Shown: positions 15,132 to 22,758 of the stretch, one piece after another | Position numbering within the stretch: position 1 is the stretch's first letter | Layout: every line of letters starts with the position of its first letter | The notes under the pieces: model-generated | Told to the model about the DNA's origin: nothing | What the model saw: only the letters and a program-made list of their open reading frames with translations | Database searches by the model: none | DNA from: UBA1227 sp045629305 | GTDB taxonomy: Bacteria > Bacillota > Clostridia > Oscillospirales > Acutalibacteraceae | Assembly: GCA_045629305.1 (NCBI GenBank) | Contig: JAZQQZ010000036.1 | Span: 1 to 27,008 of the forward strand | DNA: 27,008 nucleotides | Direction: 5' to 3' | Program-made: the position numbers and the translations under genes

Positions 15132-16805
15132 ATGGCAAAATCTGATATCGAAATCGCTCAGGCCGCTACTCCAGAGCGTATCGACAAAATCGCAGCAAAA
15201 CTCGGTCTTACAGAAAACGAATATGAGTACTATGGATGGTACAAAGCAAAAGTTGATTATAACGTACTTAACAAACCAAACGACAAGGCACCAGGTAAGG
15301 TAATCCTTGTAACAGCTATCAACCCAACACCAGCAGGTGAAGGTAAGACAACTACATCAGTTGGTCTTTCTGATGCACTTGCTAAGATTGGCAAGAATGT
15401 TGTACTCGCTCTCCGTGAGCCTTCCCTTGGCCCAGTATTCGGCGTTAAGGGCGGTGCCGCAGGCGGCGGATACGCTCAGGTTGTTCCTATGGAAGATATC
15501 AACCTTCACTTCACAGGTGACTTCCATGCACTCGGTGCAGCCAACAACCTCCTTGCTGCAATGATCGACAACCATATCTTCCAGGGCAACGAGCTCGACA
15601 TCGATACACGCCGTATCGTATGGAGACGTTGCGTTGATATGAACGACCGTGAACTCCGTAACATCGTTTGTGGTATGGGCGGTAAGGCTCACGGTGTTCC
15701 ACGTGAGGATGGATTCGATATCACAGTTGCTTCAGAAGTTATGGCAGCATTCTGTCTTGCAACAAGCCTCGACGACTTGAAGTCTCGTTTCTCAAGAATC
15801 GTTGTTGCTTATAGCCGCAGCGGTGAGCCAGTTACTGCTGGCCAGATCGGCGCTGCCGGCGCTATGACAGCACTCCTCAAGGATGCTCTCAAGCCTAACC
15901 TCGTTCAGACACTCGAAGGCACACCTGCATTTATCCACGGTGGCCCATTTGCAAATATCGCTCACGGCTGTAACTCAGTTATGGCTACTAACATGGCTCG
16001 TTACTATGGTGACTACGTAGTAACAGAGGCAGGCTTCGGCGCTGACCTCGGTGCTGAGAAGTTCCTCGACATCAAGTGCCGTCTTGCTGGCATCGAGCCA
16101 TCAGCAGTTGTAATCGTTGCTACAATCCGTGCTCTTAAGTACAACGGTGGCGTTCCAAAGACAGAGACAGGTAAAGAGAACCTCGAAGCTCTCGAAGCTG
16201 GTCTTCCTAACCTTCTCAAGCACGTTGAGAACATCACTCAGGTATATGGTCTTCCATGCGTTGTTGCTCTTAACAGATTCGAAGCTGATACAGACGCAGA
16301 GATCGCTCTCGTTAAGAGAAGATGTGCAGAACTCGGTGTTAACGTTAAGATGTCAGAAGTTTGGGGTAAAGGCGGCGAAGGCGGCATAGAGCTCGCTGAA
16401 GAAGTTGTAAGACTTTGCGAGCAGCCAAATAACTTCAAGTTCGCTTATGACCTTGACCTTCCAATCAAGGATAAGATTAAGACAATCGCTAAGAGAATCT
16501 ATGGTGCAGACCACGTTGTATTCGCCGGAAAGGTTGAGAAGGAAATCGAAGAGCTCGAGAAACTCGGCTTCGGCAACCTCCCAATTTGTATGGCTAAGAC
16601 TCAGTATTCACTCTCTGATGACCCAACACTTCTTGGTCGTCCTCAGAAGTTCAATATCACAGTTCGTAACATCACAGTATCAGCTGGTGCCGGCTTCCTT
16701 GTAGTCCTCACCGGTGACATCATGAAGATGCCTGGCCTTCCAAAGGCTCCTGCTGCTCTCAAGATTGATGTAGACAACACAGGTAAAATCTCTGGCTTGT
16801 TCTAA
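15132..16805 (+). CDS. fhs: Formate--tetrahydrofolate ligase
   Basis: Activates formate with ATP to 10-formyl-THF, the entry step of the methyl branch of the Wood-Ljungdahl pathway. The P-loop TPAGEGKTT is at residues 66-74, and the second signature EPSLGPVFGVKGGAAGGG is at about 96-113. At 557 residues it has the standard bacterial length. A longer in-frame start at 14895 lies inside the opposite gene and is rejected; ATG 15132 has AGAAAGGTGG before it. It is the first gene of a nine-gene operon. Codon use is strongly restricted (GTT, CTC, AAG, GGC rich), as in highly expressed genes. Confidence 0.98.
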   Translation: MAKSDIEIAQAATPERIDKIAAKLGLTENEYEYYGWYKAKVDYNVLNKPNDKAPGKVILVTAINPTPAGEGKTTTSVGLSDALAKIGKNVVLALREPSLGPVFGVKGGAAGGGYAQVVPMEDINLHFTGDFHALGAANNLLAAMIDNHIFQGNELDIDTRRIVWRRCVDMNDRELRNIVCGMGGKAHGVPREDGFDITVASEVMAAFCLATSLDDLKSRFSRIVVAYSRSGEPVTAGQIGAAGAMTALLKDALKPNLVQTLEGTPAFIHGGPFANIAHGCNSVMATNMARYYGDYVVTEAGFGADLGAEKFLDIKCRLAGIEPSAVVIVATIRALKYNGGVPKTETGKENLEALEAGLPNLLKHVENITQVYGLPCVVALNRFEADTDAEIALVKRRCAELGVNVKMSEVWGKGGEGGIELAEEVVRLCEQPNNFKFAYDLDLPIKDKIKTIAKRIYGADHVVFAGKVEKEIEELEKLGFGNLPICMAKTQYSLSDDPTLLGRPQKFNITVRNITVSAGAGFLVVLTGDIMKMPGLPKAPAALKIDVDNTGKISGLF

Positions 16806-16820
16806 TAAGGAGTGACCAAT

Positions 16821-17456
16821 ATGGCTAATATTCCAGAATGGTCCTGCGACAAATTCGTCTCTGAAACTTTCTCCAAAGCCCCTGTTCCAGGGGGCGGCGG
16901 AGTTGCCGCCCTCGTTGGCGCAATCGGCGACGCTCTCGCAGGCATGGTATGTAACCTCACTACCGGCAAGAAGAAATATGCCGAGTATGAGGAGGACATA
17001 CAGAGAATTATGAAGGACGCCGATGCGCTTCGCGTAGAGCTCCTCTCACAGATCGATAAAGACGCAGAAAACTTCTACCCACTCTCTCAGTGCTATGGAC
17101 TTCCAGCAGAAACTGACGAAGAGAAGGCAATTAAAGAAGAAAAGATGCAGGCTTGCCTCAAAGTAGCAATCTCTGCACCTATTGATATAGTTAAATTGTC
17201 ATACCAGGCAATTAAGCTTCACGAGGAGCTCGCAGTAAAAGGCTCCAAGCTCGCAGTATCCGATGTCGGATGTGGCGTAGTTTGCCTCAAGGCAGCTCTC
17301 CAGAGTGGATGGCTCAATGTGCTTATCAATCTCAAGGCTATCCATGATGACGAATATGTAGAGCAGGTCAACAAGGAACTTGTTCCTCTCGTAGAGGAAG
17401 GCATGAAACTTGCTGACGAGATCTATGAAAATGTAGTAAACCAACTTAGGGGGTAA
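16821..17456 (+). CDS. fchA: Methenyltetrahydrofolate cyclohydrolase FchA
   Basis: A member of the formiminotransferase-cyclodeaminase family acting as 5,10-methenyl-THF cyclohydrolase, interconverting 10-formyl-THF and methenyl-THF. The PVPGGGGVAALVGAIGDAL motif is at residues 22-40, and the SDVGCG block lies further on. Its 211 residues are all helical in character, without the formiminotransferase domain. ATG 16821 follows AAGGAG at the usual distance; a GTG nine bases upstream overlaps that site and is rejected. It lies 15 bases after fhs and before folD. It is probably the only cyclohydrolase of this operon because FolD lacks key cyclohydrolase residues. Confidence 0.95.
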   Translation: MANIPEWSCDKFVSETFSKAPVPGGGGVAALVGAIGDALAGMVCNLTTGKKKYAEYEEDIQRIMKDADALRVELLSQIDKDAENFYPLSQCYGLPAETDEEKAIKEEKMQACLKVAISAPIDIVKLSYQAIKLHEELAVKGSKLAVSDVGCGVVCLKAALQSGWLNVLINLKAIHDDEYVEQVNKELVPLVEEGMKLADEIYENVVNQLRG

Positions 17457-17461
17457 ATATA

Positions 17462-18439
17462 ATGGCACAAGTACTTGACTGCAAGCTTGTTGCACAGTCA
17501 ATCAAAGATGATTGTAAAGCACAGGCTGACGCCCTTCGTGCAAAGGGTATCTCTCCAAAGCTCGCTATCGTTCGCGTTGGCGAAAAGGGACCTGACCTTT
17601 CCTATGAAAAAGGTATCTTTAACATGAGCGAAGCTACTGGAATTGAAGTTGAAGTTCACGCTCTTCCAGCAGACATCTCTCAGGATGACTATATTACAGA
17701 ATTTAAGAAAGTAAACGCTGACCCATCAGTTCACGGAATTCTTGCTTTCCGTCCTCTCGACAATATTGACGAGTCAGAAGCTATCTCTCTTAACCTCAGC
17801 GCTATCAAGGACTGCGACGCATCAACAATGGACAACATGGGTAAGGTTGTTCTTGCTGATCCTACAGCTCTCCCTCCTTGCACAGCTGCTGCAATCATGG
17901 AAGTAATCGACTTCTATGCTGATGAAATCAAAGCACAGGTTGCGAAAAAATATAAGACACCTGAACTTGCAAAACCAGAGCAGGCTGAAGATGTATGCTG
18001 TGGACTTGATGTCTGCATCATCAACAACTCAAACGTTATCGGCAAGCCACTTGCTATGATGCTCACTAACCGTTTTGCAACAGTATCTATCGTTCATCAC
18101 CTTACACATGCAGAAGTTAAGAACGATTACATTAAGCGCGCAGATGTAGTTGTATGCGCAACACCTTTCAAGGATTCTATCACAGCTGATATGATTCCTG
18201 AGGATGCAATCGTTATCGACGCTGCAGTTGTACGTGAGAAGGCATTCGATGAGAACGGCGAGCCAATCATGAACGAAAAGACAGGTAGACAGAAGATCAA
18301 CACATTCGGTTGCTGCGCAGCTGACGTTGAGGAGAAGGCATCTTGGAAGACGCCAGTACCTGGTGTTGGCGCAATCACATCTGCGCTCCTTGCTAAGAAC
18401 CTCATCAAGGCTTGCAAAGTTCAGAACGGCATAGACTAG
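17462..18439 (+). CDS. folD: Divergent methylenetetrahydrofolate dehydrogenase (FolD family)
   Basis: Oxidoreductase for 5,10-methylene-THF/methenyl-THF. The Rossmann part shows VCIINNSNVIGKPLAMML, and the C-terminus has TPVPGVGAITSALL. At 325 residues it is about 40 longer than usual FolD, with an insertion before the nucleotide fold and another around 275-290. An ungapped alignment to bifunctional FolD keeps the active-site Tyr (Tyr48) and Asp (Asp119), but the cyclohydrolase Lys position is Ile52 and the Gln of the QLPLP motif is Phe96. The PGGVGP motif is shortened to PGVGA. This suggests a monofunctional dehydrogenase, as in the yeast Mtd1 type, served by FchA next door. Arg residues typical of NADP binding are not obvious, so NAD use is possible. 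Confidence 0.92.
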   Translation: MAQVLDCKLVAQSIKDDCKAQADALRAKGISPKLAIVRVGEKGPDLSYEKGIFNMSEATGIEVEVHALPADISQDDYITEFKKVNADPSVHGILAFRPLDNIDESEAISLNLSAIKDCDASTMDNMGKVVLADPTALPPCTAAAIMEVIDFYADEIKAQVAKKYKTPELAKPEQAEDVCCGLDVCIINNSNVIGKPLAMMLTNRFATVSIVHHLTHAEVKNDYIKRADVVVCATPFKDSITADMIPEDAIVIDAAVVREKAFDENGEPIMNEKTGRQKINTFGCCAADVEEKASWKTPVPGVGAITSALLAKNLIKACKVQNGID

Positions 18440-18450
18440 GAGGACCAGGA

Positions 18451-19128
18451 ATGATTATTACTGAGAAGAAACCTTATGAAGAGCTTAAAGCTATGCTCGG
18501 TGATGCAAAGCGCGTAGTTCTCGTAGGATGTAAGTCATGTGCTACATCTTGTGAGACAGGCGGCGAGCCAGAGATGGCTGCTCTCACAGAGACACTTAAA
18601 GCAGACGGCATCGAAGTAGTTGGAACAGTTTATCCTGACGAAAGTTGCCAGAAACTTCTTGTAAAGAAAGAAATCAAAGCAATCAAAGAGCTCGAGTATG
18701 ATGCAATCATCTCCCTCGCTTGTGGCGACGGTGCTCAGACAGTTGCTGAACTTGTAGCAGATAAGCCAATCTATCCTGCCAACAACACAATGTTCCTTGG
18801 CCAGGTTGAGAGAATCGGTATCTTCAACGAGATGTGCCGTCTCTGCGGCGACTGTGTAATCGGTTACACAGGTGGTATCTGCCCTATCACAAAATGTGCA
18901 AAGTCACTTGTCAACGGTCCTTGCGGTGGACAGAAGAACGGCAAGTGTGAAGTAAATCCAGAGAACGACTGCGCATGGATCCTCATCTACAATAAGATGA
19001 AGGATGTCGGTAAAGAGCAGCAGTTCATTGATCAGCTCCTCGAGGATAAGCCACATGCAAAGCACGCTTATCCAAGATGCGTAAATCTTAAGGAGCAGAA
19101 GAAAGCAGCAGAGGAGGTAACAGAATGA
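18451..19128 (+). CDS. metV: Methylenetetrahydrofolate reductase subunit MetV (iron-sulfur/zinc-finger type)
   Basis: A MetV-family partner of MetF, also called the methylene-THF reductase C-terminal domain protein. Cys27, Cys30 and Cys34 sit in GCKSCATSC. A second group lies in MCRLCGDCVIGYTGGICP, KCAKSLVNGPCGG, KCEV and DCAW, likely binding Fe-S clusters or zinc. An upstream in-frame ATG (18412) lies in folD; ATG 18451 follows AGGAGG. The length is 225 residues. Its stop overlaps the metF start by four bases. In acetogens MetV and MetF form the methylene-THF reductase, with MetV as the electron entry; the RnfC2 subunit known from Acetobacterium is not encoded here. Confidence 0.93.
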   Translation: MIITEKKPYEELKAMLGDAKRVVLVGCKSCATSCETGGEPEMAALTETLKADGIEVVGTVYPDESCQKLLVKKEIKAIKELEYDAIISLACGDGAQTVAELVADKPIYPANNTMFLGQVERIGIFNEMCRLCGDCVIGYTGGICPITKCAKSLVNGPCGGQKNGKCEVNPENDCAWILIYNKMKDVGKEQQFIDQLLEDKPHAKHAYPRCVNLKEQKKAAEEVTE

Positions 19129-20048
19129 GCGCACTCAAAGAAGCATTTGACGCCGGCAAATTTGGCGTAACAGCAGAAATGGCTCCTCCTAAAGGTGCTG
19201 ATTTCACAGAGCAACTTGAAGTTGCTGAACTTCTCAAAGGTAAAGTTCACGGTATCAACGTTACTGATATGCAGAGCGCTTGCCTCAAGGCCTCATCAAT
19301 CGGCCTCTGCGCAGCTCTCAAGCAGCAGGGTATCAACCCTATCATCCAGATGACAGGTCGTGACCGTTCACGTATGGCAATCATGGGAGATCTTCTCTCA
19401 GCATACGCACTCGGCGTTGACACAATGCTCGCACTTACAGGCGACCATACAACAGTTGGTGACTGCAAAGATTCTAAGCCAGTTTTCGACCTCGACTCCC
19501 TCGGTATTCTTAACATGCTTAAGCAGATGGAAGAGACAGGTTGTGACTGCGGTGGTAACGAACTCGATGGCCCAGCACCTGTATTCTACAAGGGAGCTTG
19601 CGTAACACCAGTTTACGAGCCACAGATTATGCAGATTGCAAAACTTAAGAAGAAAGTTGATGCTGGTGCTGAATATATTCAGACACAGGGCATCTTCGAT
19701 ATTGAATCTCTCAAGCGTTTCATGGACGCTGTTGAGAAGGCAAATATCAACGTTCACATCATGGCTGGTATCATTCCTCTTAAAGCAGCAGGTATGGCTA
19801 AGTACATGAATGCAAACGTACCAGGAATCGATGTTCCTGATTGGATGATCGAGCGCCTTGCAGCAGCTGCTGCAGAAGGCAAAGAGAAGGACATCAAGGG
19901 CCTCCCAGCTAAGGCTGGTATTGAGATGGCAGCCGACATGGTCCGCCAGATCAAAGAAGAAGGCATCTGCGACGGTGTTCATATTATGGCAATCGGCGCA
20001 GAGAAGAATGTTCCAATCATTCTTGAGAAAGCAGGCATCGAGATATGA
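19125..20048 (+). CDS. metF: Methylenetetrahydrofolate reductase MetF
   Basis: FAD-dependent TIM-barrel enzyme that reduces 5,10-methylene-THF to 5-methyl-THF, the last step of the methyl branch. The N-terminal TAEMAPPKG carries the catalytic Glu, and the folate/FAD blocks NVTDMQ, QMTGRDR, MLALTGDHT and YIQTQGIFDIE follow. Length of 307 residues is typical. It overlaps metV upstream and lpdA downstream by four bases each (ATGA), so the three proteins are probably made in equal amounts. GAGGAGG precedes the start. Confidence 0.96.
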   Translation: MSALKEAFDAGKFGVTAEMAPPKGADFTEQLEVAELLKGKVHGINVTDMQSACLKASSIGLCAALKQQGINPIIQMTGRDRSRMAIMGDLLSAYALGVDTMLALTGDHTTVGDCKDSKPVFDLDSLGILNMLKQMEETGCDCGGNELDGPAPVFYKGACVTPVYEPQIMQIAKLKKKVDAGAEYIQTQGIFDIESLKRFMDAVEKANINVHIMAGIIPLKAAGMAKYMNANVPGIDVPDWMIERLAAAAAEGKEKDIKGLPAKAGIEMAADMVRQIKEEGICDGVHIMAIGAEKNVPIILEKAGIEI

Positions 20049-21436
20049 AAATAACCATTATCGGTGCAGGACCTGGCGGATATGAGGCTGCCCTCTATGC
20101 TGCAAAGCGTGGCGCAGAGGTAGTTCTCATTGAGAAGGATCAGCTCGGTGGCACATGCCTTAACCGAGGCTGTATCCCAACCAAGGCTTTCCTTGCATCA
20201 TATGATATTAAGTCAGCAGTTGAAGAGGCTGCAGACTTCGGAATTGGTATTCCAGAGGGCGACATCGCTGTTGACTATCCAGCAATCCTTGAGAGAAAGA
20301 ACAAGGTTATGGAGAGCCTTATCAAGGGTATCGCATTCCTCAACGAGAAACTCGGAGTTACAACAATCAAAGGCACAGGTTCTCTTATCGATGCCAAGAC
20401 TGTTCTCGTAGAGAAAGCAGATGGCACAACAGAAGAGATCAAGACTGACGCTATTCTCCTTGCAACAGGTTCTGTTCCTGTAGCGCCAGCCGTTTTCAAA
20501 GTAAACGGAAAGAATGTTGTAACATCAGATGAGGTTCTTGACTTCGACAAAGCTCCAGAATCTATGATTCTCGTAGGTGGCGGTGTAATCGGTTGCGAAA
20601 TCGGTCAGTTCCTCCACTCAATGGGCACAGAGATGACAATCGTAGAGGCACTCCCTCGCCTTGTTGCTACAATGGACGAGGATGTATCAAAACAGATTGC
20701 TCGTCAGTTCAAGAAAGAGAAAATCAAAGTTATCTGTGGCGATGGTATTGCAGAGGTCAACCCTGCTGACGACCATGTTGACGTAGTTCTTGCATCTGGC
20801 AAAGAACTCAGCGCAGAATATGTTCTTGTCGCTGTTGGTCGTGCAGCATTCACAAAGGGCCTCGGCCTCGACAAGGTTGGAGTAAACCTTGACGAGCGTG
20901 GCAGAGTCCTTGTTGATGACCACATGAAGACCAACATCGACGGCATCTATGCAATCGGTGATATCGTACCTACAGCACAGCTTGCACATGTTGCTTCTAA
21001 GGAAGGCATGGTTGCAATCGACAATATGCTCGGTGAAGATAAGACAATGACTTATCATGCAGTTCCTGGTTGTGTATTCACCAATCCTGAACTCGCATCT
21101 TGTGGTACACTTGAGAAAGACCTCATCGCTGAAGGCAAAGAGGTTGACGTAGATTACAAAGTTGGTCGTTGCGATTTCAAGAGCCTTGGCAAAGCGCAAG
21201 CATCCGGTCACACCACCGGTTTTGTTAAGGTTATCGCAGATATGAACGATGTAATTATCGGTGGTGAGATTGTCGGTGCTCGCGCATCAGATATGCTCCA
21301 GGTAATTACAACAGCAGTTCAATGCGGCTTGACTGCTCAGCAGGTTGCAGATTCCATCTTCCCTCACCCTACAATGTGTGAAGGAATCAAGGAAGCTCTC
21401 CACGATATTCACGGTCTTGCAACATCTAAGCTTTAA
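20045..21436 (+). CDS. lpdA: Dihydrolipoyl dehydrogenase
   Basis: A flavoprotein that exchanges electrons between NAD(H) and protein-bound dihydrolipoamide. The FAD-binding GAGPGG is at residues 7-12 and the redox disulfide GGTCLNRGCIPTK has Cys38 and Cys43. The NAD-binding GGGVIGCE segment lies mid-protein, and the partner-subunit base His441 with Glu446 is in HPTMCE. The length of 463 is typical and there is no N-terminal lipoyl domain. Its start lies within the end of metF. Together with gcvH and lplA it forms a lipoyl module in a C1 operon, an association also seen in clostridial acetogen clusters, where its role is unresolved. Confidence 0.95.
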   Translation: MKITIIGAGPGGYEAALYAAKRGAEVVLIEKDQLGGTCLNRGCIPTKAFLASYDIKSAVEEAADFGIGIPEGDIAVDYPAILERKNKVMESLIKGIAFLNEKLGVTTIKGTGSLIDAKTVLVEKADGTTEEIKTDAILLATGSVPVAPAVFKVNGKNVVTSDEVLDFDKAPESMILVGGGVIGCEIGQFLHSMGTEMTIVEALPRLVATMDEDVSKQIARQFKKEKIKVICGDGIAEVNPADDHVDVVLASGKELSAEYVLVAVGRAAFTKGLGLDKVGVNLDERGRVLVDDHMKTNIDGIYAIGDIVPTAQLAHVASKEGMVAIDNMLGEDKTMTYHAVPGCVFTNPELASCGTLEKDLIAEGKEVDVDYKVGRCDFKSLGKAQASGHTTGFVKVIADMNDVIIGGEIVGARASDMLQVITTAVQCGLTAQQVADSIFPHPTMCEGIKEALHDIHGLATSKL

Positions 21437-21476
21437 TAGTATTATTTAGGTAAATAAATCTTAAAGGAGAATTATT

Positions 21477-21842
21477 ATGGCTGATTATAAATATTCTAAA
21501 AACCACGCATGGGTACTTAAGGATGGCGACACAGCGAAAATTGGTATCACTCCTTATGCTGTAGAGCAGCTTGGTGACATCGTTTATGTTGACCTTCTTG
21601 AAGAGGGTGACACACTTGCTGCTGGCGATACATTCACAGAGATTGAGTCTTCTAAAACTTCACAGGAAGTTCCATCTCCTATCTCTGGTGAGATTGTTGC
21701 TGTAAACGCCGACCTCGATGACGAGCCAGAGGCTCTCAACGACGATGCACTTGCAGCTTGGATCCTTGAGATCAAACTTGACGACGAGTCAGAGCTTGAT
21801 GATCTCCTCGATGCTGATGCTTACGAGGCAATCTGTGAATAA
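21477..21842 (+). CDS. gcvH: Glycine cleavage H-like lipoyl protein
   Basis: A 121-residue lipoyl carrier of the GcvH family. KYSKNHAWV and GITPYAVEQLGDIVYVDL match the family N-terminus. The probable lipoyl-lysine is Lys60 in IESSKTSQEVPSPISGEI. This motif differs from the usual ESVKAASD form: TSQE replaces the conserved A-x-SD residues. The C-terminus is very acidic. AAAGGAGA precedes the ATG after a 40-base AT-rich gap, the longest gap inside the operon. No gcvT or gcvP is present in the window, so this carrier may serve another partner, with LpdA as the likely reductase. Confidence 0.92.
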   Translation: MADYKYSKNHAWVLKDGDTAKIGITPYAVEQLGDIVYVDLLEEGDTLAAGDTFTEIESSKTSQEVPSPISGEIVAVNADLDDEPEALNDDALAAWILEIKLDDESELDDLLDADAYEAICE

Positions 21843-22758
21843 GTTGATTTTCGCCGAAAGTAAATCTTTCGACCCATATTTCAATCTTGGATTTGAAAAA
21901 TATCTTATCGATTCTGTCAGAGATGATGATATCATCCTCTATCTCTGGCAGAACGAGAAGACAGTAGTAATAGGCCGCAACCAGAACGTCTATGACGAGT
22001 GCAATCTTGCCGAGCTTAAATCGCTCGGTGGCAAGGTCGCGCGACGTATGTCTGGTGGCGGCGCTGTTTTTCACGATGTCGGAAATTTGAACTTCACATT
22101 TATCGCAAAAAGCGACAATTACAATGTGGGTGCTCAGATGGACATCATCATTTCCGCCCTTAAATCTTTCGGCATAAATGCCGAAAAGAATGGTAGAAAT
22201 GATATGACCGTGGACGGCAGAAAGTTCTCCGGCAGTGCTTTTACAAAGCACGACGGAGTTGAGTGCCACCACGGTACACTTATGATATCTGTAAACTCTG
22301 ATATTTTAGACAAGGTCTTAAATGTCAGTCATGCGAAGCTCAGTAAGCACAACGTTGACTCTGTAAAATCACGGACGGTCAACCTCGCCGAACTATCAAG
22401 CGATATCACTGTAGACAAATTGAAAGAAGCTATAAAGCTTGCTTTCAAGGAAGCATACAGTATAGATGAATTCGCCGAGACTATTGACCCATCAGCAATT
22501 AATCTCACAGAATATACTAATTTCTTCCAGAATGAAGATTGGCTTTATGGCGAGCGAATTAAATTCACAGATGAATTAAGTTACAATCTTCCGACAGGAG
22601 ATATTAAGATTGAACTTGATGTAAAAGCAGGAAAAATTGTCGAGTCACGGGTATACTCTGATTCACTTGACCTCGATTTCATAGACCGTATTAAAGATAT
22701 GCTTCCAGAAATGACATACAGTGAAGCAGTCGATCGGATAAAGGAGATATTAAAATGA
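21835..22758 (+). CDS. lplA: Lipoate--protein ligase
   Basis: Attaches lipoate to lipoyl-domain lysines via lipoyl-AMP. Family motifs are DPYFNLGFEKYL, RRMSGGGAVFHDVGNLNF and KFSGSAF, followed by the smaller C-terminal accessory domain. The start is GTG at 21835, preceded by GAGG with six bases between, and it overlaps the gcvH reading frame by eight bases. This gives 307 residues. The longer in-frame ATG at 21718 lies within gcvH and is rejected. The overlap ties its translation to gcvH, which points to that H-protein as its main substrate. Confidence 0.93.
   Translation: MNKLIFAESKSFDPYFNLGFEKYLIDSVRDDDIILYLWQNEKTVVIGRNQNVYDECNLAELKSLGGKVARRMSGGGAVFHDVGNLNFTFIAKSDNYNVGAQMDIIISALKSFGINAEKNGRNDMTVDGRKFSGSAFTKHDGVECHHGTLMISVNSDILDKVLNVSHAKLSKHNVDSVKSRTVNLAELSSDITVDKLKEAIKLAFKEAYSIDEFAETIDPSAINLTEYTNFFQNEDWLYGERIKFTDELSYNLPTGDIKIELDVKAGKIVESRVYSDSLDLDFIDRIKDMLPEMTYSEAVDRIKEILK

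Noticed and set aside
19398..19982. 194-residue minus-strand reading frame within metF
   Set aside because: Cys/His/Leu-rich shadow of a strongly codon-biased gene; no ribosome binding site and no neighbour on that strand.
20687..21211. 174-residue minus-strand reading frame within lpdA
   Set aside because: Antisense shadow of the dihydrolipoyl dehydrogenase gene, same reasons as for metF.
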